This document shows positions 1 through 5,266 of a stretch of 9,753 nucleotides of DNA, piece after piece. The position numbers and the translations under genes are program-made. Source of the stretch: Tardiphaga sp. (lineage in GTDB: Bacteria; Pseudomonadota; Alphaproteobacteria; Rhizobiales; Xanthobacteraceae); contig JAQGJF010000500.1 of NCBI GenBank assembly GCA_028290765.1, forward strand, positions 1 through 9,753. Direction: 5' to 3'. The notes under the pieces were generated by a model. The model was not told the DNA's origin. It did no database searches and saw only the letters and a program-made list of their open reading frames with translations. How positions within the stretch are numbered: the stretch's first letter is position 1; each line of letters starts with the position of its first letter.

Positions 1-669
1 ATGCGGCGCCTTCGCGGTCATTCCGATCGAACGCGGGTCTTCGGGGAATAGTTCGTCGATGCCGACGCCCAGCGGATTTCGCGCCCGCGGCTTCAGGGCG
101 GCCAGCACCATCAACGGCACCATCGTCGTCCGCGCCCAGTAGGAGATCTTGTTGATGTGAAACGGCGACCACATCGGCAGCAGCATGATCTCCACCGGCA
201 GCACCGGCACGCTGTTCCAGGTCAGCACCCCGAACATCGCCAGCATGAAGCGGGTGAAAACGTTGCTGTGAATGGCGCCGCCGCGCGAGCGGATCGCCTC
301 GCGGGCACGGGCCATGTGCGGCGCATCCGCGGAATCGCCGATCATTTTCAGCGCGAAATACGATTTCACGCTGGCGCTCATGTCGAGATCGCCATCGTGG
401 ACCAGCGGCCAGCCGCCATGGGCGCCCTGGGCGCGGCGCAGATAGACGGCGATCTTGGCCTCCAGCGCGGCGTCCACGGGCTCGCCGAGATAGTGACGCA
501 GCAGCACGTATTCCGCCGGGATGGTGCAATCGGCCTCGAGTTCGAATACCCAGTGGCCATCGGCCTGGCGAAAGCCGAGCAAGGCGCGCGTCGCCGACGC
601 GATGCTGGCATCGATCGTCTTGCTTTCGCCCCCCGAGGGATGATTGCCGGATTTCATATCGCTCGACAT
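1..669 (-). CDS. shc: Squalene-hopene cyclase, N-terminal part (truncated by left window edge)
   Basis: This open frame runs from an ATG at 669 off the left edge, giving 223 residues of a family that is usually about 650 residues long. Squalene-hopene cyclase folds squalene into hopene and diplopterol at the inner membrane, the committed step of hopanoid synthesis. The visible part has family features: a QADGHW element at residues 35-40, a QW repeat QGAHGGW at 81-87, a conserved DLDMSASVKSYFALKM stretch after it, and a PVEIMLLPMW...SYWART segment near residues 160-183. The catalytic DxDD motif would lie outside the window. A second in-frame ATG at 657 is possible; neither start has a strong ribosome binding site. 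The gene starts 47 bases after the hpnE stop on the same strand, so it is read as the fourth gene of an hpnC-hpnD-hpnE-shc operon. Frame and family are clear; only the exact start is uncertain. Confidence 0.96.
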   Translation of the reverse strand, partial: MSSDMKSGNHPSGGESKTIDASIASATRALLGFRQADGHWVFELEADCTIPAEYVLLRHYLGEPVDAALEAKIAVYLRRAQGAHGGWPLVHDGDLDMSASVKSYFALKMIGDSADAPHMARAREAIRSRGGAIHSNVFTRFMLAMFGVLTWNSVPVLPVEIMLLPMWSPFHINKISYWARTTMVPLMVLAALKPRARNPLGVGIDELFPEDPRSIGMTAKAPH

Positions 670-716
670 CGTTCCGCGCTCGCTGTGAATACCGAAGCCA
701 CCACCGCTGGTCGTAA

Positions 717-1967
717 TCAGGCCTGACGCGCCAGCACGAGGTCCGCCGCGCGATCGCCGGAGCGCACGGATCCCTCGATGGTCGCGGGCAACCCCGTATC
801 AGTCCAGTCGCCCGCGAGAAACAGGTTTTTCCAGGTCGTGACCGGCCCCGGCCGCAGCGCATTCTGTTCCGGCGTGGCCTCGAAGGTTGCCCGGCGTTCG
901 CGTACGATCTGCCAGGGCGGCAGATCGCCGGCGACGCCGGCAATCTTGCAGATATCCCGCCAGATCGCCTGGGCGAGCTCCTCACGCGGCATATCCACCA
1001 GCCGGTCGCCATTGCTGATGGTGACCGACAGGCGCTGCGGGAACGCGAACAGCCATTCCACCAGGCCACCCACCACGCCGATCAGTGGCGGCATATCCTT
1101 GGGGGGATCGAACCGGAAATGCGCGTTGACGATGGCGCGGAATTTCGAAGGGGTTTTGAGGCCCGGCAGCAGCGCCGCGGCCGGACGCGGCGGAACGGCC
1201 ATCACGACGGCGTCTCCCGGCGCCATCGCCACATTGTCGTCGCCGAATTGCAGCTCGCCGATCCGGTCACCCGCCATGGCGAAGCCGCGCAATTCGTGCC
1301 CGAAATGAATCCCGGCGCCTTTGGCCCGCAACAGCTCGATCGCCGGCTCGACCAGAACCGCGCTCAAGCCGTCGCGTGCGATCAGTGGCCGGCACGCCTG
1401 CCCTCCCGCCAGCAGCGTTTCCCGCACGATCGCGCCGGCAAGACCCGCAGACCCCTCCGGCGGGTCGACATTGAGCGCCGCGAGCAGCAGCGGCTGCACC
1501 AGCCGGTCGTACAGCGTCCCCTTGCAGGTGATGGTGTCGCCTACCAGCTTCGTCGCCGGTGCCCAGATCAGCGGCGCCAGCGCGACATAATCGAGCACAC
1601 CGGTGTCGGGAACGCGGCGGCTCTCGTCGAACAGCCAGGTCGGCATCCGGCCGTCGCCGAGATCGAGCTGCCAGCGCTGACCGGTCTTGATGTCGGCGAA
1701 CGCAAACTGGGCGCGCTGCGGTCCGACCAGTCCGGCTTCGGTGCCGATCGAGCGCGCATAGGCGCGCGCATGGCTGTTTCCGGACAGCAGAAGGTGGTTG
1801 CCATTATCGATCGTGAGCTGGGTCGCGCCGTCGAAATACGACCGGCAGCGGCCTCCCGCCTGCTGCGTCGCTTCGTGGACGTGAACCTTGAAATTCGCAT
1901 TCGCAAGACGGACGGCGGCCGACAGCCCCGAAACGCCCGCACCGATGACGTGGACGGTCTTTTGCAT
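717..1967 (-). CDS. hpnE: Hydroxysqualene dehydroxylase HpnE (FAD-dependent squalene-associated desaturase family)
   Basis: This 416-residue flavoprotein is predicted to reduce hydroxysqualene to squalene, the last of the three HpnD-HpnC-HpnE steps that replace a classical squalene synthase. It opens with a dinucleotide-binding motif, GAGVSG at residues 9-14, followed by an acidic residue in VHEA and by GGRCRS, as in phytoene desaturase and amine oxidase-like enzymes. The C-terminal FAD-contact motif LFLAGDWTDTGLPATIEG begins near residue 382. Length fits the family. The ATG at 1967 overlaps the hpnD stop by one base (TGATG), which fixes the start and suggests coupled translation. Substrate assignment rests on family knowledge and on the neighbours hpnC, hpnD and shc; the motifs alone would also fit a carotenoid desaturase relative. 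Confidence 0.95.
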   Translation of the reverse strand: MQKTVHVIGAGVSGLSAAVRLANANFKVHVHEATQQAGGRCRSYFDGATQLTIDNGNHLLLSGNSHARAYARSIGTEAGLVGPQRAQFAFADIKTGQRWQLDLGDGRMPTWLFDESRRVPDTGVLDYVALAPLIWAPATKLVGDTITCKGTLYDRLVQPLLLAALNVDPPEGSAGLAGAIVRETLLAGGQACRPLIARDGLSAVLVEPAIELLRAKGAGIHFGHELRGFAMAGDRIGELQFGDDNVAMAPGDAVVMAVPPRPAAALLPGLKTPSKFRAIVNAHFRFDPPKDMPPLIGVVGGLVEWLFAFPQRLSVTISNGDRLVDMPREELAQAIWRDICKIAGVAGDLPPWQIVRERRATFEATPEQNALRPGPVTTWKNLFLAGDWTDTGLPATIEGSVRSGDRAADLVLARQA

Positions 1968-2848
1968 CAGATGAACGCGTATTGGAGCAGGATCGCGACC
2001 TTCGCGGCCTTGCCGAGACGCACCGGATTGCGCGGCAGCGCAAAGCCCCGCGCCACCAGCAATTCGAGGATCTTGCGATAATATTTCGACATGATCCGGG
2101 GCGCCCGCACCACGCGGCGCCGATTACGGGCCATGACCGCGTCGGCTTTCTCGAAATGCGCCCGTGCCCGCGCCACCAGCGGCGCGCAGACCTTCGGCAG
2201 CGCAGGATTGAGGATGACCGCCTGTGGATCGGAGCTGGTAATGCCCGCGTGGAACAGCATTTCACGCGGCAAATACAGCCGGCCGATCGCGGCATCTTCG
2301 TCGATGTCGCGCAGGATGTTGGTCAATTGCAAGGCGCGTCCCAAATGATGTGCGAGCAGAATGCCGTCGTCGTCCGGCAAACCGAAAATTTTCACGGACA
2401 GCCGGCCTACCGCGCTGGCGACGCGGTCGCAATACAGGTCGAGGGTTTTGTCGTCAGGAGCCCGGATATCGGCGGGCACGTCCATTTCCATGCCGTCGAT
2501 GATCGCCAGAAAATCCTCGCGCCGCAGGCCGAACTGGCGAACCGACGGTGCGTAGTCGCGCACCCTGGCCGGCGGGCGCCCCGCATAAAGCGCATCGATG
2601 TCGTCGCGCCACTGCGCCAGCGCGGCCAGCCGCTCCGGCCGCGGCCCGTCGGAATCCGCGATGTCGTCGACCTGCCGGCAGAAACTGTAGATCTGAAACA
2701 TCGCGTCGCGCTGCGCGCGCGGCAAAATACGCATCGCGGCGTAGAACGAACTTCCCGCCGCGACGCCCTGGACGCCAACGCCCTGGACGTCTTGAGCCTC
2801 CTGGGCCTCGCCTGGCTGCGACGGCTCGCTTGTCACCTGCCGGTTCAT
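1967..2848 (-). CDS. hpnD: Presqualene diphosphate synthase HpnD
   Basis: This 293-residue trans-isoprenyl diphosphate synthase of the squalene/phytoene synthase superfamily is predicted to condense two farnesyl diphosphates to presqualene diphosphate. Both magnesium-binding Asp-rich motifs are intact: DDIAD at residues 61-65 and DIDED at 181-185, the latter within the typical QLTNILRDIDED context followed by GRLYLP. The conserved SSFYAAMRILP start of the family core appears only at residue 33. It is preceded by a low-complexity extension rich in Gln, Glu, Gly and Val, part of which comes from a 15-base tandem repeat. The ATG at 2848 overlaps the hpnC stop as ATGA, which supports the long form, although a shorter product cannot be excluded. 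Order and overlaps place it second in the hpnC-hpnD-hpnE-shc operon. HpnD rather than HpnC is chosen from the QLTNILRD motif and position. Confidence 0.94.
   Translation of the reverse strand: MNRQVTSEPSQPGEAQEAQDVQGVGVQGVAAGSSFYAAMRILPRAQRDAMFQIYSFCRQVDDIADSDGPRPERLAALAQWRDDIDALYAGRPPARVRDYAPSVRQFGLRREDFLAIIDGMEMDVPADIRAPDDKTLDLYCDRVASAVGRLSVKIFGLPDDDGILLAHHLGRALQLTNILRDIDEDAAIGRLYLPREMLFHAGITSSDPQAVILNPALPKVCAPLVARARAHFEKADAVMARNRRRVVRAPRIMSKYYRKILELLVARGFALPRNPVRLGKAAKVAILLQYAFI
2763..2789. repeat. 15-base-period tandem repeat at the hpnD 5' end
   Basis: The 12-base unit ACGCCCTGGACG occurs at 2763-2774 and again at 2778-2789, a perfect direct repeat with a 15-base period. The period is a multiple of three, so it keeps the reading frame. 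On the minus strand it encodes a duplicated VQGV-type unit (VQGVGVQGV, residues 21-29 of HpnD). This looks like slippage or duplication in an unconstrained N-terminal extension. Confidence 0.85.
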
Positions 2849-3723
2849 GCGCGCGGAGCCGGGTTCGACACCGCCCGCCGCCCCACGGCGCGGCGCGCCA
2901 TCTCGGTCGCGATGCCGCCGATGCTGTGAGCGAGCAACTGCGTCGGGCTCAGATGCACTTTTTCACTCAACGGATCGCGGACCTGCAGCAGGTTGACGAT
3001 CCTGTCGGCGAAGGCCTGAATCACGGAGATCTCGAGCCCGAGGCGAAAATCCCTGACCTCGGCGCTGAGCGACTTGCTTTGATCGAGCAGCCCCGCGGTT
3101 CGCACCGCGAGGGAGTGCAGGCATTGCAACAACGGAGCCGATGCCCGCGCCGCTCCGAGCGCCTCCACCGGAGCGCCGGCGGCCGCGAGCGCATCGCGCG
3201 GCAGATAGACCCGATTGAGGTCGTGGTAGTCTTTCGCGCAATCCTGCAGATGATTGTTGATTTGCAAGCCGGCGCAAAGCGCGTCCGAGGCCGCCCAGGT
3301 CGATGTGCTCTCGCCGTGGACGTCGAGCATGAAGCGCCCCACCGGCATCGCCGAATATCGGCAATAGTGAATGACTTCGTCCCAATTCTCATAACGGAGC
3401 TTGGTGACATCCATGCGGAAGGCGATCAGGACGTCGAGCGCATGCCGCGGCGGCATCGAACGCTCCGCCAGCGCCCGCCGCAAATTGACGGCTTCGGGCT
3501 GGCTGTCGCCCTGGCCGAGCAATTCGGCTTCCAGCAGATCGAGATAGGCCAGCTTGTCCGGCGCGCCGAGCGACGCATGATCGGCGATGTCGTCGGCGGT
3601 CCGAACGAAATTGTAGAACGCCAGGATCAGGGCCCGGTGACGCGGATGAATAATCCACGACGCGACCGGGAAATTCTCGTCACGGTGGGTTTTGCCAGAT
3701 CGCAGGTCGCTCGCAGTGGTCAT
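2845..3723 (-). CDS. hpnC: Hydroxysqualene synthase HpnC (squalene synthase family)
   Basis: This 292-residue protein belongs to the squalene/phytoene synthase superfamily and is predicted to convert presqualene diphosphate to hydroxysqualene. Both Asp-rich metal-binding motifs are present: DDIAD at residues 44-48 (in RTADDIADH) and DCAKD at 161-165 (in QINNHLQDCAKDYHDLNRVYLP, here cited in parts). The early HRDENFPVAS element is typical of HpnC and helps to distinguish it from HpnD. The ATG at 3723 is preferred; a TTG directly before it (3726) would add one residue. No clear Shine-Dalgarno sequence precedes the start. It is the first gene of the minus-strand hpnC-hpnD-hpnE-shc operon, and its stop overlaps the hpnD start as ATGA. 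A possible promoter lies about 90 bases upstream. Identity is strong; the start is uncertain by one codon. Confidence 0.94.
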   Translation of the reverse strand: MTTASDLRSGKTHRDENFPVASWIIHPRHRALILAFYNFVRTADDIADHASLGAPDKLAYLDLLEAELLGQGDSQPEAVNLRRALAERSMPPRHALDVLIAFRMDVTKLRYENWDEVIHYCRYSAMPVGRFMLDVHGESTSTWAASDALCAGLQINNHLQDCAKDYHDLNRVYLPRDALAAAGAPVEALGAARASAPLLQCLHSLAVRTAGLLDQSKSLSAEVRDFRLGLEISVIQAFADRIVNLLQVRDPLSEKVHLSPTQLLAHSIGGIATEMARRAVGRRAVSNPAPRA

Positions 3724-3816
3724 CAAGGACTGGCACCGTTAACTCGGAGAACGTGATTTTCCCACACACCGCCAGACCCGCCGGAACAACGGGCAAGCGG
3801 CGTGTGTCGCGAACTC

Positions 3817-3845
3817 CATATAGGGGAATTCGCCGGCCAAACCAA
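3817..3845 (-). promoter_or_regulatory. Possible sigma-70-type promoter for the hpnC-hpnD-hpnE-shc operon
   Basis: On the minus strand the 146-base gap before hpnC contains TTGGTT (3845-3840) and TATATG (3822-3817) separated by 17 bases. These match a housekeeping promoter only loosely at the -35 site and better at the -10 site. Transcription would start near 3810, giving a leader of roughly 85-90 bases. This is a pattern-based guess; read-through from the upstream Cys-rich gene is an alternative. Confidence 0.33.
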
Positions 3846-3864
3846 CGCAAAGTGTCGATTTTGG

Positions 3865-3879
3865 CGGGCTTATTGCCCG
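3865..3879. terminator. Short hairpin over the stop codon of the Cys-rich protein gene
   Basis: CGGGC (3865-3869) and GCCCG (3875-3879) form a five-base-pair stem around a TTATT loop. The loop holds the TAA stop of the minus-strand gene. No T-run follows on either strand, so it is at best a weak terminator; it may instead affect mRNA stability, or be chance in GC-rich DNA. Confidence 0.25.
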
Positions 3880-4106
3880 TGGCTGACCAGCACCTGGTTG
3901 CAGGCCGGGCTGATCTTCGGACGGACCTGTTGAAGGCAAGACAAAATCACGAGGTCGCCCTGGTCCATCATTTTGCGGCAGAACTTCTGGACGTCGCGCG
4001 CGCAGGCCTTCTGCTCTTGCTCGGTGCCACTGTGCCCCTGCTGCGCGAAGGCGGCGGTGGAAGCGGTGATGGACAGCAGGGCAAGTAACATTACAAATTT
4101 AGGCAT
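3870..4106 (-). CDS. Small secreted Cys-rich protein (Cys-rich GLG1/FGFR-type repeat)
   Basis: This gene encodes a 78-residue protein with a clear signal peptide. It has a basic start (MPK), a hydrophobic stretch at residues 4-19 and a likely cleavage site after AFA at residue 21, giving a mature periplasmic or secreted peptide of about 57 residues. Four cysteines lie at 35, 43, 57 and 69, in the pattern C-x7-C-x13-C-x11-C within ACARDVQKFC...SCLQQV...SPAC. That pattern resembles the Cys-rich repeat of eukaryotic GLG1 and of many small proteobacterial secreted proteins, whose function is unknown to me. Two disulfides are likely. A good ribosome binding site, GAAGGA (4117-4112), sits five bases before the ATG. 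It lies upstream of hpnC on the same strand, 146 bases away, so a role in the hopanoid operon is possible but not shown. Confidence 0.8.
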   Translation of the reverse strand: MPKFVMLLALLSITASTAAFAQQGHSGTEQEQKACARDVQKFCRKMMDQGDLVILSCLQQVRPKISPACNQVLVSHGQ

Positions 4107-4671
4107 TGTCTTCCTTCATTCTGAAAGCGGGATTTGGTCCCAAGTGGTGGTTAGCATATCCAGGCCGTCCGCATCCGCCGGCACGAACCCGGTGTCCAAT
4201 CTCCGTTGAGGGTAGAGAAGCAAACAGGACACGAGCTATCGAGCAACCCAAAAGCGCTGCCAATTGCGGCCAAATTGATGACGGCGCAAGGTTGCTTCCC
4301 AGCCGCTAGACCAATCCGGCTGCACCTTCAACATATTGATATCAAACAATTATTTTAATAAGACCAATGGTCGATGCGTGTCTTGCGGGCAACAGGGGAC
4401 GCAAAATGCACACCTCGCTGTGGCAAATTGATCGCGCGACGGTCCGGATTCGCCGAAGGCCGCCATCAAGACAATTCCGCGAATTGCAAAAGTTTCAAGG
4501 AGGTGCGCTACAACGCGTATCCCGGATCAAACCAAGTGTGATAATTTTGTTGAACCTAAGGCTCAAGCGGCGACACTAAACTTCGATGCGGCGAGACGGG
4601 TCCTGGTTGAGCCGGACTGGTCAAACTAAGGTCTTGGCCGACAACGTCATTTTTCATGGGAAAAGCGCGAT
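4107..4671. other. 565-base noncoding gap between divergent genes, with AT-rich core
   Basis: No convincing gene lies between the divergent starts at 4106 (minus) and 4672 (plus). The stretch should hold promoters for both flanking genes, but I cannot assign them confidently. Positions 4331-4360 contain only 4 G/C in 30 bases, in sharp contrast to the GC-rich surroundings. Two short palindromes sit there: TTGATATCAA (4336-4345) and GACCAATGGTC (4362-4372). A weak inverted repeat CAGCCG/CGGCTG (4300-4305 and 4317-4322) lies just before them. AAGGAGG at 4497-4503 looks like a ribosome binding site but has no suitably spaced start codon. A 70-codon Arg-rich frame at 4367-4579 has no ribosome binding site and no recognisable features. 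Confidence 0.6.
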
Positions 4672-5175
4672 ATGAAACGGTTTGGTTCTAATTTGTTTTG
4701 GCAGTCGATCAAGGTTGCCGGCGTCGGCGCCGCTCTCATGATGTCCGTGTCCGCCAGCAACGCCCAGTCGGGACCTTTCGCCGGTTTTGACGGCACCTGG
4801 TCCGGCAACGGGACGGTCTCGCTGTCCGACGGATCGACCGAACGCATTCGCTGCAGGGCTACCTACAAGGTCGATGGCAGTGGCAGCGGCCTGCAGCAGA
4901 CCCTGCGTTGCGCCAGCGACAGCTACAAATTCGATCTCAGCAGCAATGTCACCACCCAGGGCCCCGATCGCATTATCGGCACCTGGAACGAGGCGAGCCG
5001 CAATATCAACGGCAACCTGCAAGGCAGGGCCGGTGGCGGTCAGATCGAGGTCGTCGTCGAGGCCGCCGGTTTCGCCGCAACGCTGAATCTGACGACCCGC
5101 GGCAACAAGCAGTCGGTCTCGATCAGCTCGAAGGGCGAGATCCGGGGCGTATCGATCAGCATGGTGCGCGGCTAA
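4672..5175 (+). CDS. Secreted beta-rich protein of unknown function
   Basis: This gene encodes 167 residues and is the only plus-strand gene in the window. It has a signal peptide: basic start (MKRF), hydrophobic segment around residues 13-27 and probable cleavage after SNA at residue 31. The mature part is rich in Gly, Ser and Thr with alternating polar and apolar residues, suggesting a beta sandwich or barrel. A GTW occurs at 41-43 near the mature N-terminus and again at 103-105; the first resembles the GxW element of lipocalin-like folds, which is only a suggestion. Two cysteines (61 and 80) could form one disulfide. I do not recognise the family. The start has only a poor upstream Shine-Dalgarno (GGGAAAAG). 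It is divergent from the Cys-rich gene and convergent with hpnN, and ends just before a strong terminator. A periplasmic lipid-binding role linked to hopanoids is conceivable but is inference from location only. Confidence 0.8.
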   Translation: MKRFGSNLFWQSIKVAGVGAALMMSVSASNAQSGPFAGFDGTWSGNGTVSLSDGSTERIRCRATYKVDGSGSGLQQTLRCASDSYKFDLSSNVTTQGPDRIIGTWNEASRNINGNLQGRAGGGQIEVVVEAAGFAATLNLTTRGNKQSVSISSKGEIRGVSISMVRG

Positions 5176-5193
5176 CACCGACCGCATTTTCCG

Positions 5194-5230
5194 AAAAAAG
5201 GCCCCCGGACCTGGTCCGGGGGCCTTTTTT
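5194..5230. terminator. Strong bidirectional Rho-independent terminator
   Basis: Positions 5194-5211 and 5213-5230 are perfectly complementary, an 18-base-pair inverted repeat around one central T. The structure is a GC-rich stem (GGCCCCCGGAC paired with GTCCGGGGGCC, closing on a CTG loop) flanked by six A on the left and six T on the right. It therefore has a U-tract in both directions. It lies 18 bases after the stop of the plus-strand 167-residue gene and 36 bases after the hpnN stop on the minus strand, and should terminate both convergent transcripts. A further 7-base inverted repeat (5248-5254 with 5273-5279) spans the hpnN stop codon. Confidence 0.95.
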
Positions 5231-5266
5231 GTCTCGCATGAAATGGCGAGCGGCAATCCCTCTCGG

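Noticed and set aside
378..611. 77-codon minus-strand frame inside shc
   Set aside because: It is a different frame within the squalene-hopene cyclase gene, whose true frame continues without a stop to the left edge.
1119..3756. Long plus-strand frames of 315-402 codons across hpnC, hpnD and hpnE (1119-2081, 1982-2929, 2548-3756)
   Set aside because: They are Arg- and Pro-rich with no recognisable domains and lie antisense to genes with intact motifs. This is usual in GC-rich DNA, where stop codons are rare in the opposite frames.
4497..4503. AAGGAGG resembling a strong ribosome binding site
   Set aside because: No ATG, GTG or TTG occurs at a suitable distance that opens a plausible reading frame.
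4367..4579. 70-codon Arg-rich frame in the 565-base gap
   Set aside because: No ribosome binding site precedes the start, the composition is like translated noncoding GC-rich DNA, and no signal peptide or domain is visible.
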